Shown here one piece after another: positions 34,244 to 42,453 of a DNA stretch of 64,000 bases. Both the position numbers and the translations under genes were made by a program. The DNA is from Paenibacillus lacisoli (GTDB lineage: Bacteria; Bacillota; Bacilli; Paenibacillales; Paenibacillaceae). The stretch lies in NCBI RefSeq assembly GCF_030580655.1, contig NZ_JAUQTB010000002.1:186001-250000 (forward strand), read 5' to 3'. The notes below the pieces were generated by a model that saw nothing but the letters and a program-made list of their open reading frames with translations, was not told where the DNA came from and did not search any database. Every line of letters begins with the position of its first letter. Position 1 is the stretch's first letter.

Positions 34244-35305
34244 CTATCTCTGTTTCCCTTGGCGGGTTTTTCCTGAAAAGGATTTCCCCTGCTGCTTGCG
34301 GCGCAGACTCTCGGCTTCCTTACGCGCTTGATACTGCAGCTTGAGATAGCTGGTCAGCCGTTCTGACGGCAGTACGCCTTCGTCCATGGCCTTACGGACT
34401 GCACAGCCGGTCTCTGACTGGTGTCTGCAATCACTGAATTTACAGTCCTGAGCGAGATCCTCGATATCCCCGAATGCCGAAGACAGTCCGGTTCCTTCTT
34501 CCCACAGTGTCAATTCACGCATTCCCGGCGTATCAATCATAATTGCCCCCTGCGGCAGCACAAACATTTGTCTGGCTGTGGTCGTATGCCGTCCACGGCT
34601 GTCCTCTTCCCGGACTCCCTGTGTTTGTTGTATGCTGGCGCCCGACAACCAGTTGAGCATCGTAGATTTTCCGCAGCCTGAGGTACCTGTCATTGCAATT
34701 GTGTTTCCTGGAACAAGGATCTGTTCAAGCTGTTCTTTTCCTAACTCCTGGAGCGCCGAGACCGCAACTACAGGAACCCCGGGTGCAATCCGCTCCACCT
34801 CTGCCAGCTGCTGTTCAACACAGTCCGAGAGATCCCTTTTACTAAGTACAATGATCGGATTAGCACCGCTGTTCCAGGCCATAATCAGATAACGTTCAAG
34901 ACGGCGGGGGTTAAAATCATGATTAAGCGCCGTCACAAGCAGCAGTGTATCCACGTTGGCTGCAATGAGCTGTTCCCGGATCTGGTTGCCTGCAGCCTGA
35001 CGGGATATGCGGCTGGACCTCTCCAAGACACCATGGATAACCGCCGTGTCCTCTCCGTCTGATATGATGACCCAATCCCCAACTGCCGGCAGATCTCCCT
35101 CCAACAGGGTGTGGTGGCGCAGCCTCCCTGATACTTGCCCCCAGACTTCACCTTTATCACTTACCAGCTTTAATCCCATTCCATAATCACCGGTCACCCT
35201 GGCAGGGACATAGTCTTTACCAGCTCTCCGTTCCTGATTGGCCTCTAACCAGGTTTCCCACTTTTTGTTCCGATCGGCATTCCAGCCATAATGTTCTATT
35301 GTCAT
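34244..35305 (-). CDS. rsgA: RsgA/YjeQ family circularly permuted GTPase
   Basis: 353 residues. OB-fold N-terminal domain (about 40-110), then the permuted GTPase order: SKRD (G4) and VSAL (G5) before GTSGCGKST (G1), DTPGMRE (G3), and a C-terminal zinc segment CKFSDCRHQSETGC. RsgA helps mature the 30S ribosomal subunit. The sequence has an extended N-terminus (MTIEHYGWNADRNKKWE) that is typical of the second, YjeQ-like paralogue in Bacillales rather than of YloQ near the prpC-prkC genes; the neighbourhood agrees with that. Ends in a very basic tail. Confidence 0.87.
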   Translation of the reverse strand: MTIEHYGWNADRNKKWETWLEANQERRAGKDYVPARVTGDYGMGLKLVSDKGEVWGQVSGRLRHHTLLEGDLPAVGDWVIISDGEDTAVIHGVLERSSRISRQAAGNQIREQLIAANVDTLLLVTALNHDFNPRRLERYLIMAWNSGANPIIVLSKRDLSDCVEQQLAEVERIAPGVPVVAVSALQELGKEQLEQILVPGNTIAMTGTSGCGKSTMLNWLSGASIQQTQGVREEDSRGRHTTTARQMFVLPQGAIMIDTPGMRELTLWEEGTGLSSAFGDIEDLAQDCKFSDCRHQSETGCAVRKAMDEGVLPSERLTSYLKLQYQARKEAESLRRKQQGKSFSGKTRQGKQR

Positions 35306-35406
35306 CCAATTCCTCCACGTTTCATTTGATATCTCACATTACTTTCCGACTGACGCGGACCGGCTGATATACAGACGGCCGCCGACTCCCGAACCAAACA
35401 ACATGC

Positions 35407-35436
35407 AAAAAAGACCGCAGCGTATCCTGCGGCTTT
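35407..35436 (-). terminator. Second of two tandem terminators before rsgA
   Basis: CCGCAG-GATACG-CTGCGG stem followed by TCTTTTTT on the minus strand. Similar in sequence to the terminator at 35501-35533. Confidence 0.7.
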
Positions 35437-35500
35437 GATCGTCCCGTCAGCTCAGCTTTCTAGGCAAAAACACAGCCCAAATAAGCATTCTGAGGGACAC

Positions 35501-35533
35501 AAAAAAGCCGCAGGATTCAAGTTCCCTGCGGCT
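35501..35533 (-). terminator. Terminator of the 23-residue peptide gene
   Basis: GCCGCAGG-GAACTTGAAT-CCTGCGGC followed by TTTTTT on the minus strand, 60 bases beyond the peptide stop. A further small hairpin CTGGATC/GATCCAG lies at about 35556-35573 in the transcript. Confidence 0.85.
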
Positions 35534-35591
35534 TCACTCATGGTATAGACATACAGACTGGATCACTGGATCCAGAACCATACAGAATGAG

Positions 35592-35663
35592 TTAGTTGTC
35601 CGTTAGGGAGACCATATCAACAGATGATTGACGCACACTCAAATCCAGTACAATGCTCATCAT
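35592..35663 (-). CDS. 23-residue peptide gene with its own promoter and terminator
   Basis: ATGATG start with SD GAAGAGGAGG; the peptide begins MMSIVLDLSVRQ, ends VSLTDN and has no signal sequence or Cys. It lies between a consensus promoter (35694-35723) and two tandem terminators, giving a transcript of roughly 190 bases. This is a complete, strongly designed expression unit for a tiny peptide or a dual-function RNA. Not recognised. It follows the ArsR-DUF2087 gene on the same strand. Confidence 0.65.
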   Translation of the reverse strand: MMSIVLDLSVRQSSVDMVSLTDN

Positions 35664-35693
35664 TGAAATCGCCTCCTCTTCAAAATTTCCTTC

Positions 35694-35723
35694 ATTATAC
35701 AAATATGAATAAATTCCAGTCAA
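35694..35723 (-). promoter_or_regulatory. Consensus sigma-A promoter of the 23-residue peptide gene
   Basis: TTGACT (35723-35718), 18 bases, TATAAT (35699-35694) on the minus strand, about 31 bases before the ATG. It starts just after the ArsR-type gene stop codon. Confidence 0.8.
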
Positions 35724-35730
35724 GCTTTTT

Positions 35731-36327
35731 TTATTTGAGCTGTTCCCATTTCGCCCACATCTCGCGTGGATTCAGCTCGTACACTTCCTTCTCCCGGTAC
35801 ATAAACTGGTGCATGATCAGCTCACGGCGTATGGTGGCAAAATCCTCGTGGTACTGCTTAATAAATTCATTCACTTCGCACTCCGGATAAGCTTTACCGG
35901 GTTCGAGCTGTTCAGCCAGATATTCCATGACAATCAGCTTCTTTTTGAGCTGGGAAGGAATTTGCTTCAAACAGCCGTCTTTTGTGAAAAAATTGCGCAG
36001 CACAGAAGCTTTGATCGGCACTTCCACTTCTTGAATGTCCATTCGGGTCTCTCCCTTCTGAAAAATAAAATCAAGCGTAGCCTGCGCGTGTTCCCGAATA
36101 AACGGGGGATACAGTGAAAAATAAACGGTATTCTTCTCTCTCCGTTCCTGGATCAGCGCTGCTTCCCGGAGCTTGGCGGCATGATGGGTGACTGTAGGCT
36201 GCGAAAGATTGAGCCGGGCCGCCAGCTCCTGGCCATTCATTTCTCCCTGGGATAACAGCAGCAGCATGCGCAGCCGGTTCGGATCGGCCAGCGCTTTGTG
36301 ATAAGCAACGATTTTGTCCAGCTGCAA
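35731..36327 (-). CDS. ArsR-type winged helix fused to DUF2087
   Basis: 198 residues. The N-terminal ArsR/SmtB-like winged helix (about 1-85: ALADPNRLRMLLLL, then recognition helix LSQPTVTHHAAKLREA) lacks the metal-binding ELCVCDL motif. The C-terminal ~75 residues are DUF2087-like (LKKKLIVMEYLAEQLEPGKAYPE shown in part; EFIKQYHEDFATIRRELI), a domain often attached to regulators. TTG start at 36327 with AAGGAGGG nine bases away. A small palindrome TTGACTACGTCAA lies upstream and may be an autoregulatory site. The peptide gene downstream is a candidate partner. Confidence 0.82.
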   Translation of the reverse strand: MQLDKIVAYHKALADPNRLRMLLLLSQGEMNGQELAARLNLSQPTVTHHAAKLREAALIQERREKNTVYFSLYPPFIREHAQATLDFIFQKGETRMDIQEVEVPIKASVLRNFFTKDGCLKQIPSQLKKKLIVMEYLAEQLEPGKAYPECEVNEFIKQYHEDFATIRRELIMHQFMYREKEVYELNPREMWAKWEQLK

Positions 36328-36402
36328 GCACAGGTCCCTCCTTACAAAATGTATTCAATAAATTATTTAGATGTTTTTCTAATTAGATAATAATCAAATT
36401 AG

Positions 36403-36415
36403 TTGACTACGTCAA
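36403..36415. promoter_or_regulatory. Palindrome over the -35 region of the ArsR-DUF2087 gene
   Basis: TTGACTACGTCAA, five-base arms. On the minus strand it provides TTGACG as -35, with an AT-rich -10 candidate downstream. Plausible operator. Confidence 0.4.
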
Positions 36416-36440
36416 TCTTTAGCACTTTAATCCGCATAAC

Positions 36441-36481
36441 AAACAAACCTGCCGCTCTTGATTAACGGACAGGTTTGTTGG
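36441..36481. terminator. Terminator after GH26 mannanase gene
   Basis: AACAAACCTG pairs with CAGGTTTGTT, extended by CCG/CGG with one mismatch; T-rich (TTTGTTTGTT) on the minus strand, 23 bases past the stop. Confidence 0.75.
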
Positions 36482-36503
36482 TTTCACAGTGCATGGTTGG
36501 AGA

Positions 36504-39143
36504 TTAAGGCTTGACTACTGCTTCGATCTGGTCGACATACAATGTTCCCTTATATGGATTGTCCTTGCTGTACGCATCTCCGTCCTGGGCATTTACATAG
36601 ATGGAGAACGCCTGGACCTTGGCGGCATGCCCAACATCCAATGTTTTACCGGCATTCTGGGTATCCCAGGCTGCAACTTTAAAATCCGAGAATGGCATCT
36701 CCACTACCCCTGGCTCTGTACCTGCAAGAGAAGGATAATACTCGAAGGAAACACCATTTGCTTTGACCTGAATCACCAGCTTTTTACCGCTCCCATCCGG
36801 TTTGAGCCACAGTCTTAAGCGGCCTGCCTTGGACCAATCCCGGCTCCCGAGGTCTTTTGTAATCCCGGTATAACCTTGTCCTGCCAGTGTATAGTCGAAC
36901 TTCAGACCAAATTCGCCGTCTTCCTTGTTCATCGGGTCGAGGGCGAAGGTGTTGGTGTCACCATTTACACTGTATGAGGTTCGAAGCAGGTCACTGCTGC
37001 CTTTGTACAATTCATAGTTATCTACCAGCAGCGGATTACTGCTGCCGTCGGAGTATGAGTTCATCAGCTTCACGTTATCGATGTACAATGTGCCGTCCAG
37101 CTTCAGTCCGCTTCCGATAAGTGCTAGCTGCAGACCTTCCGCGGAGGCTGCCAATGACGGATCGTTCAAATCGATCACCGGTGTATAACGGGCATAGACT
37201 GTATTACCGATCTTCACGGTCGGCAGCTCGTTCAGCTTTGCGGCTGCTGTCGTCTGGAATTTGCTGCTGCTCGGCGGCAGCTCTGCAGCCGCACGCAGGT
37301 TCGCTTCCGGATTTCCGTTTCCTGCTGCTATCGGGATCAGTACCTCCATGGAGACCCGGTTAACCAGCTTCAGATTTACCTGTTTGGCAATATCCTTCAA
37401 TCCAATTTTAAGCTCCTGCCATGTCTCGTTAGTCTGCATACCTTTTACATTGACCGCCAGCTTTCCATCTCCTTTGACTTTCTCATGGCGGAAGGAAGAG
37501 GAGATGGTATCCGGGTAAGTGCCATTATTGCTGGCGTTAAGAATGTCCTTGTCAAAGGTCAGCCTCTTCACTAATGAATCCTTCATTCCAAAATACACTA
37601 TTATGCTCTGCTTTTGGATGCTCTGCTTTTGCCCCTTCTTGTCCTTGCCGTATACCAGAACGGTTAGCGTCGTACTCTTGCCGTTCAGGCTGGCCGCAGG
37701 CTGCCATTCTGCAGAATAATAGCCGTCTTTATCCAGCTTAAGCGGATATTCCTTGTCTGATCCGCCAGTTGTATATACCACTTTGGCTGGCTTTTCATTC
37801 AGCACACGCGCACGAATCGTTGTTGTCCCCGAAGTCATTGTCTCCTGTCCTGTTGGAGATACGATGTGCATGGAAGGTCCCTGCTGGGCTGCAGATGTCT
37901 TTTGATCATATACATGCCGGAGTTCCCTGCTGAAAGATGTGTACGAGTCCTTGTAATAGTTCACAAAGTCCGGAAGCAGCTCATGATCGCCATGCTCCGC
38001 AGAATTGCGGTAAGGTACATAAATATTATCATAGCTGAAGTTAGCCCAGGTCAGCATATAGGCCAGCCGCTTGGCATCCGGGTCAGACTGCAGCGCGGTA
38101 AGAAGCTTTGTATAGAACTGCTTGTCCTCCGTACCTGCAGGTTTTACATTCTGATAACCGAACTCAGTAAAGGCTGCCACTTTGTCTCGTTTGTCGGCAA
38201 TGCGGGATACAAGCTTACCGTCTTCTACCGCGGTATCGAACCACCCCTGGGTCTTTCCGTCATAATACGTATCAAAACCTAAAACATCTGCATAATCGTC
38301 TCCTGGGTAGGTGCGGAGATAGGATTCTTCTAGGCCGTTAAACGGACTGCCTGGGGAAAACGCGTACAGGAAATTATGAACCCCTTTGACATCACGAAGA
38401 TACTCCACGGTATACCGGTAAATTTCAATGTACTGCTCTTTAGTGGCGTAGGGGGCTCCCCACCAGAACCAACCGCCATTCTGCTCATGGAAAGGTCTGA
38501 AGATGACTGGAATTGAATCACCCTTTCTGTCTTTTAGATGTAAAGCGAAGTCCGCAATCCGGTCCAGAAACTGGTTGTACTTGGCGTGCTTGTCGCCACC
38601 AGGCAGAATATGAGATACCACGTTACCGCTCGTATCATAAAAGTCTTTGCCCGATACGAAGTTAGGCATATGAGCACTAAGCGTCAGTACCCCGCCTTTC
38701 TCATAAGCCTGTCTCATGGAATAAATGAGGTTGTCCCGATTCTGCTTTGTTGTATTCGAAGTGGAGCCCGGTTTCTCGTAGCCCTCCAGACTTAACGTAT
38801 CCCAGCCGAATACAGCAGGTTCGTCGCCTACAGCACTGTATGTATCGGACTTAACCCCGTTGACCGGAGCAGACAACGCTTCATCCGTCGCATGCTGCTG
38901 TCCGAACAGAATTTCCTTTCCTCTGGCCAGCTGCAAATAAAGAAACAGGGAACGGGTTGCAGCTGTTGCTTTAGGATCTGCCAGTTTAAGAACAGGAACC
39001 TGCTGCTTGCTCGAAAGACTGGAAACCAGCGATTTACTGCTCTCAGCTGCAGAAGCTGCCTGCACCTGTGATGCGGCGAGCGATGAACCTAACAGCAATA
39101 CCCCTGCCAGCGGTAACGCCAGCCATTGACGTAAAGACGACAT
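36504..39143 (-). CDS. Secreted GH26 beta-mannanase with carbohydrate-binding modules
   Basis: Endo-beta-1,4-mannanase, 879 residues. Signal peptide about 1-30 (cleavage near VQA). GH26 catalytic domain about 50-420: acid/base Glu220 in FRPFHEQNGGWFWWG, nucleophile Glu327 in AFTEFGYQ. Then an Ig-like linker (about 430-515), a CBM27-like mannan-binding module (about 520-690, starting LVKRLTFDKDI) and a second beta-sandwich module (about 700-879, GLKFDYTLAGQGYTG, ending GTLYVDQIEAV) of CBM11/CIA30-like type. ATG at 39143 has GGAGG; the frame runs six codons further without SD. A cre box and three copies of TATTTTGTTA lie upstream, suggesting CcpA repression plus a specific inducer-responsive regulator. 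Confidence 0.9.
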   Translation of the reverse strand: MSSLRQWLALPLAGVLLLGSSLAASQVQAASAAESSKSLVSSLSSKQQVPVLKLADPKATAATRSLFLYLQLARGKEILFGQQHATDEALSAPVNGVKSDTYSAVGDEPAVFGWDTLSLEGYEKPGSTSNTTKQNRDNLIYSMRQAYEKGGVLTLSAHMPNFVSGKDFYDTSGNVVSHILPGGDKHAKYNQFLDRIADFALHLKDRKGDSIPVIFRPFHEQNGGWFWWGAPYATKEQYIEIYRYTVEYLRDVKGVHNFLYAFSPGSPFNGLEESYLRTYPGDDYADVLGFDTYYDGKTQGWFDTAVEDGKLVSRIADKRDKVAAFTEFGYQNVKPAGTEDKQFYTKLLTALQSDPDAKRLAYMLTWANFSYDNIYVPYRNSAEHGDHELLPDFVNYYKDSYTSFSRELRHVYDQKTSAAQQGPSMHIVSPTGQETMTSGTTTIRARVLNEKPAKVVYTTGGSDKEYPLKLDKDGYYSAEWQPAASLNGKSTTLTVLVYGKDKKGQKQSIQKQSIIVYFGMKDSLVKRLTFDKDILNASNNGTYPDTISSSFRHEKVKGDGKLAVNVKGMQTNETWQELKIGLKDIAKQVNLKLVNRVSMEVLIPIAAGNGNPEANLRAAAELPPSSSKFQTTAAAKLNELPTVKIGNTVYARYTPVIDLNDPSLAASAEGLQLALIGSGLKLDGTLYIDNVKLMNSYSDGSSNPLLVDNYELYKGSSDLLRTSYSVNGDTNTFALDPMNKEDGEFGLKFDYTLAGQGYTGITKDLGSRDWSKAGRLRLWLKPDGSGKKLVIQVKANGVSFEYYPSLAGTEPGVVEMPFSDFKVAAWDTQNAGKTLDVGHAAKVQAFSIYVNAQDGDAYSKDNPYKGTLYVDQIEAVVKP

Positions 39144-39196
39144 CGAATAACCTCCATTCAAATTAAAAACTTCACGATTCAGAAAACAATAACAGG

Positions 39197-39354
39197 TTGT
39201 TATTTTGTTAGCTAAACACCTTCTCTCTACTTGGGATTCATACAGGTGTGAGCTAATACTAAATGAAAACGATTACATCGGTGATTATAGCAGATATCTT
39301 CCTAACAAAATAGATACTAACTGACCAAAAACACTACATATTGTTATTTTGTTA
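39197..39354 (-). promoter_or_regulatory. Mannanase promoter region with three TATTTTGTTA motifs
   Basis: The 14-mer TTGTTATTTTGTTA occurs exactly at 39197-39210 and 39341-39354, and its core TATTTTGTTA occurs inverted at 39303-39312. The -10 box TATAAT (minus strand, 39289-39284) places the inverted copy on the -35 position, one copy upstream and one in the leader. There is no good -35 hexamer, so an activator binding this motif is likely. The regulator is not identified. Confidence 0.55.
39264..39277 (-). promoter_or_regulatory. cre box (CcpA operator) of the mannanase gene
   Basis: TGAAAACGATTACA matches TGWAANCGNTNWCA at every position and overlaps the expected transcription start, where CcpA would repress. 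Confidence 0.78.
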
Positions 39355-39430
39355 TCCTAACAAAGATCTTTGGCATCCGGTATTCCATGTCATTTGTGTC
39401 CTGTTCATTCTGCTTCTTTCAAAGTTATAA

Positions 39431-39513
39431 GCTCACGAGTGGAATTTGCATGCATGTTGCGGTAGGATTGAAATACTTGCCCTGAACTCGTGAGCCCGGC
39501 CGCGGGCCTTTCT
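39431..39513 (+). promoter_or_regulatory. Structured leader upstream of ypdA
   Basis: GCTCACGAGT (39431-39440) pairs perfectly with ACTCGTGAGC (39486-39495), enclosing 45 bases; immediately after, GCCCG/CGGGC (39494-39507) with CTTTCT forms a short GC-rich, terminator-like hairpin that shares two bases with the first stem. It could be a regulatory leader; it does not match a riboswitch class I know. Confidence 0.4.
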
Positions 39514-39562
39514 ACAGCAGGACATCGGTTTACAACAGATTGTTTCAAGGAGGACGTTTTAC

Positions 39563-40546
39563 ATGGAAGATGTCATTATTATCGGGGGCGGTCCATGCGG
39601 ACTGTCTGCAGCGATCGAATGCAGCAAAGCGGGTCTGAGTACACTAATTATTGAGAAATATAATATAGTGCATTCGATTTATCTCTACCCGACCCATATG
39701 CAGTTTTTCAGTACGGCAGAGCTGCTGGAGATCGGCGAGGTTCCATTCAGCTCAGCGAACGACAAGCCTTACCGCTATGAAGCACTGGCCTACTACCGTA
39801 AAGTCGCCGATCACTTCAAACTACGTGTATCTTCCTATGAGGAAGCCACGGAGATCGTGAAGCAGGCGGACGGAACTTTCCGCATTCTCACGACAGGACG
39901 TGACGGAACACAAAAAAGCTATGTAGCCAAAAACATCGTGGTAGCTACCGGTTATTTCGATCATCCCAACTATCTTGGCATTCCGGGAGAGGAGATGGAG
40001 AAGGTTACCCATTACTTCAGAGAGGCCCATCCGTATACCAATACGAGGGTAGCAATTATCGGCGGCAGCAATTCTGCCGTTGATGCAGCCATGGAACTCG
40101 TTCGTGTCGGGGCACATATTGATATGGTATACAGAGGCAGCGGCCTGTCCGAGCATGTAAAGCCGTGGGTACGGCCGCTGTTCGAAGGCCAGGTACGCAA
40201 AGGTGTGATTACTCTCCATTTGGAATCCAGAATTACGGAAATTCATGCTAATCACGTTACCGTTACCCGCAATGATGGTTCAACCTTTATGCTGGAGAAC
40301 GATTTTGTTCTTGCTATGACTGGCTTTCGACCGGACCGCAAGCTGCTTGCCAGTGCCGGTGTAGCAATGGCGGATGACCTCGACAAACCGCGCTTTAATC
40401 CGGAAACGATGGAAAGCAATATTCCGGGCATCTATATTGCAGGTGTCATCGCCTCGGGACGTAACGCCAATGAAGTCTTCATCGAAAGCGGGCGCTGGCA
40501 TGGACGTTCGATCGCGGAGCATATCATGGGTAAACAAACGTCCTGA
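39563..40546 (+). CDS. ypdA: YpdA family bacillithiol disulfide reductase
   Basis: FAD/NADPH-dependent oxidoreductase that reduces oxidised bacillithiol. 327 residues. FAD-binding motif with the YpdA-specific Cys: GGGPCG (Cys12). NADPH-binding second Rossmann motif is GGSNSAVDAA near 165, and the closing FAD motif is GIYIAGV near 290. The family lacks the CxxC pair of thioredoxin reductase, as here. SD AAGGAGGACG. The DUF441 gene follows after 44 bases and is probably co-transcribed. Confidence 0.9.
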   Translation: MEDVIIIGGGPCGLSAAIECSKAGLSTLIIEKYNIVHSIYLYPTHMQFFSTAELLEIGEVPFSSANDKPYRYEALAYYRKVADHFKLRVSSYEEATEIVKQADGTFRILTTGRDGTQKSYVAKNIVVATGYFDHPNYLGIPGEEMEKVTHYFREAHPYTNTRVAIIGGSNSAVDAAMELVRVGAHIDMVYRGSGLSEHVKPWVRPLFEGQVRKGVITLHLESRITEIHANHVTVTRNDGSTFMLENDFVLAMTGFRPDRKLLASAGVAMADDLDKPRFNPETMESNIPGIYIAGVIASGRNANEVFIESGRWHGRSIAEHIMGKQTS

Positions 40547-40590
40547 GATTTTGGTTATAATTACAGCATCCGGCAAAGGAGAAATCCAGA

Positions 40591-41034
40591 ATGGATTATA
40601 CGTCCCTGCTCCTGCTGATGATGGCCGGACTGGGCATTGTCAGCAGCAATGCGCCCATCACGATCGCATTGATTGTTTTACTTTTTCTAAGAGTCACCCA
40701 TCTTCAGCAGGCCTTCCCCTGGCTTGAGAAGTACGGATTGACCGTCGGGATTATCATTCTTACCATCGGCGTCATGACTCCGCTCGCCAGCGGGAAAATT
40801 TCGCTGCAGACCTTGGGAAGCTCTTTTCTGCACTGGAAGTCCCTGCTGGCCATCGTCGTCGGGATCGCTGTCGCCTATCTAGGCGGAAGAGGAGCGGCTC
40901 TGATGTCCAGTCAGCCTACAGTCGTGGCCGGGCTGCTGATCGGAACTGTACTTGGTGTAGCCTTCTTCAAGGGTGTACCGGTCGGTCCTCTGATTGCAGC
41001 AGGACTTCTCTCGTTGCTGATTGGACGCTCCTGA
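40591..41034 (+). CDS. DUF441 (YtwI-type, UPF0756) membrane protein
   Basis: 147-residue integral membrane protein with about four TM helices and the family signatures [12 protein letters not shown] at the N-terminus and [11 protein letters not shown] near the C-terminus. Function unknown. SD AAAGGAG. It sits behind ypdA and ends with its own terminator. Confidence 0.88.
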   Translation: MDYTSLLLLMMAGLGIVSSNAPITIALIVLLFLRVTHLQQAFPWLEKYGLTVGIIILTIGVMTPLASGKISLQTLGSSFLHWKSLLAIVVGIAVAYLGGRGAALMSSQPTVVAGLLIGTVLGVAFFKGVPVGPLIAAGLLSLLIGRS

Positions 41035-41070
41035 TTAGCACTGACAGCCCCTCACTAAAGAAAAAAGACT

Positions 41071-41096
41071 GAAGCCCGGCATAAGCCGGGCTTCTA
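41071..41096 (+). terminator. Terminator after ypdA-DUF441 unit
   Basis: GAAGCCCGGC-ATAA-GCCGGGCTTC, perfect 10-bp stem, followed by TATATC; weak T-run, A-run in front. Confidence 0.7.
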
Positions 41097-41167
41097 TATC
41101 ATTCTGAAGAACCTGCCGATATGTTATGATAGGATGCATAAGATTTACCTTTCAGGAGGACTGAACC

Positions 41168-41683
41168 ATGTCACGACAATTTGTCATTGAGGCCGTGATG
41201 GTGGCGATATACGGTCAACTACTTGTTCCTCCGGAACCTGTCGAATATATCGTTCCATATACCACGATTCTGGAATTATATGAATTTCAGGCCAGCCCGG
41301 ATCCGCTGATGGATAACGAAGCTGACGACAGCTACGTGAAACGCCGGATCACCGAGCTGCTCGCTTATCTGGAAGAGCCGCTGAATCAGAAGAGGCTTAG
41401 AAAAGCTCTTCAGGTACCCTGGGCTAAAAGCCGGCCGATCCTTTTCTCGGAGAACACCTTTTTCACAATCATTAACGCAGTGGATTCAGCACCTTATGGC
41501 GAGAAATTTGATCCCATCGAGACTGAGCTTCTGCTGACCGCCCAGCGGGAGAAGCTTCCGCTTCTGACCGATCAATTCGAGCTGATTCAGCGTATTCTTA
41601 TTGAATCTGTCCCGGTGCAAGTCTATGATATCGACGATTTTCATTTTGCCATGGAAGACCGGACCTTGGATAACCCGTTATAA
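41168..41683 (+). CDS. Conserved hypothetical protein
   Basis: 171 residues, not assigned to a family by me. Mostly helical and acidic, no signal or TM, no Cys. Begins MSRQFVIEAVMVAIYGQLL and has a charged middle (DDSYVKRRITELLAYLEEP) and a C-terminal acidic stretch (VYDIDDFHFAMED). SD CAGGAGGACT, and terminators on both sides, so it is a monocistronic gene. Some Paenibacillus genomes label similar proteins ADP-heptose synthase; I see no motif supporting that activity. Confidence 0.75.
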   Translation: MSRQFVIEAVMVAIYGQLLVPPEPVEYIVPYTTILELYEFQASPDPLMDNEADDSYVKRRITELLAYLEEPLNQKRLRKALQVPWAKSRPILFSENTFFTIINAVDSAPYGEKFDPIETELLLTAQREKLPLLTDQFELIQRILIESVPVQVYDIDDFHFAMEDRTLDNPL

Positions 41684-41693
41684 TCCGCATACC

Positions 41694-41738
41694 AAAAAGG
41701 CAGATGGTGGAGCATGATGCTCCCCGTCTGCCTTTTGT
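41694..41738. terminator. Bidirectional terminator between hypothetical and YneR-like genes
   Basis: AAAAGGCAGA pairs with TCTGCCTTTT, with an inner GGAGCAT/ATGCTCC stem. Convergent genes on either side. Confidence 0.85.
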
Positions 41739-41761
41739 ATTCGTACATTCTAGTCACGCGA

Positions 41762-42073
41762 TCAGGATGACTGCTCAGTGTCTTCTTCCGAGTAGTTGTA
41801 AACAATATCATCATGCTCTTCCAAATATTTGACTTCCAGGGTATGGCCTTTCAAATACCAGTGATCCTGCTCTTCCATATAGAAGATTAACCCGCCGCTC
41901 TCCTCGGTCAAGACCGGCTTCTGCGGCTGCTCCACCGCGATCCCGAGAGAAAAACCCGGATGAAGCCCGCCGCCGGAGCTGTATCGGGCGAAAAAACGGA
42001 CATAATCCCCGTCGTGTAGTCCTAATTCTTTTTTATACCAGGCGGCTGCCGGCTCTGTTACATGTATGCTCAT
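41762..42073 (-). CDS. HesB/YneR-like domain protein
   Basis: 103 residues with an IscA/HesB-like fold: VTEPAAAWYKKELGL at the start, RYSSGGGLHPGFSLGI in the middle, and a beta-strand with YYLxG-type element (HWYLKGHTLEVKYLEE). None of the three Cys that bind Fe-S clusters in A-type carriers is present, as usual for YneR-type members, so cluster transfer is unlikely. Function unknown. Acidic C-terminal tail. Confidence 0.83.
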   Translation of the reverse strand: MSIHVTEPAAAWYKKELGLHDGDYVRFFARYSSGGGLHPGFSLGIAVEQPQKPVLTEESGGLIFYMEEQDHWYLKGHTLEVKYLEEHDDIVYNYSEEDTEQSS

Positions 42074-42196
42074 CTCTTCAACTCCTTATCTATTGGCTGC
42101 TCTCCCCCTATCATACCATCGTTATGGATGAGGACAAAGGCGCCCCATCTGAATCATTTAAATTTGAAATTTAAATGAACTTTTTTGGAAAAAGGT

Positions 42197-42226
42197 TTGA
42201 CACATCGCAAAATAGGGTGTTAAGAT
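42197..42226 (+). promoter_or_regulatory. Sigma-A promoter of the bmrCD-type operon leader
   Basis: TTGACA (42197-42202), 18 bases, TAAGAT (42221-42226). An AT-rich palindrome ATTTAAATTTGAAATTTAAAT lies just upstream (about 42157-42177). Confidence 0.7.
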
Positions 42227-42289
42227 TCAACCATACGAGATCCATTTGCAAGTAATTGCCAAATCAGACTGAAGAAAGGGGTGAATCCG

Positions 42290-42382
42290 GTGTTAGTAAT
42301 CGTACATAACCATCAACCAGCAGTACAACAATTACATACCGGCGGTAGCCCAACTGAGATGTCACACGCCAGCCCTGAATGA
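42290..42382 (+). CDS. Leader peptide of the bmrCD-type operon
   Basis: 30-residue frame starting with GTG, five bases after AAAGGGGTGA. It begins MLVIVHNHQPAVQQL and ends SHASPE. The stop codon sits inside a hairpin (GCCAGC...GCTGGC, about 42367-42397). By analogy with B. subtilis bmrB, ribosome progress through this peptide would decide between terminator and antiterminator. The sequence itself differs from what I remember of BmrB, so homology is by position and function. Confidence 0.6.
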   Translation: MLVIVHNHQPAVQQLHTGGSPTEMSHASPE

Positions 42383-42453
42383 ATCAGGTGTTTGCTGGCT
42401 ATCCTTAACTTCTGCGTTCAGGAGACTTCGGTTGATTCCGTAGCTCGCTGCAC

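Noticed and set aside
41762..42073. HesB/YneR-like protein as an A-type Fe-S carrier
   Set aside because: None of the three conserved cluster-binding Cys residues is present.
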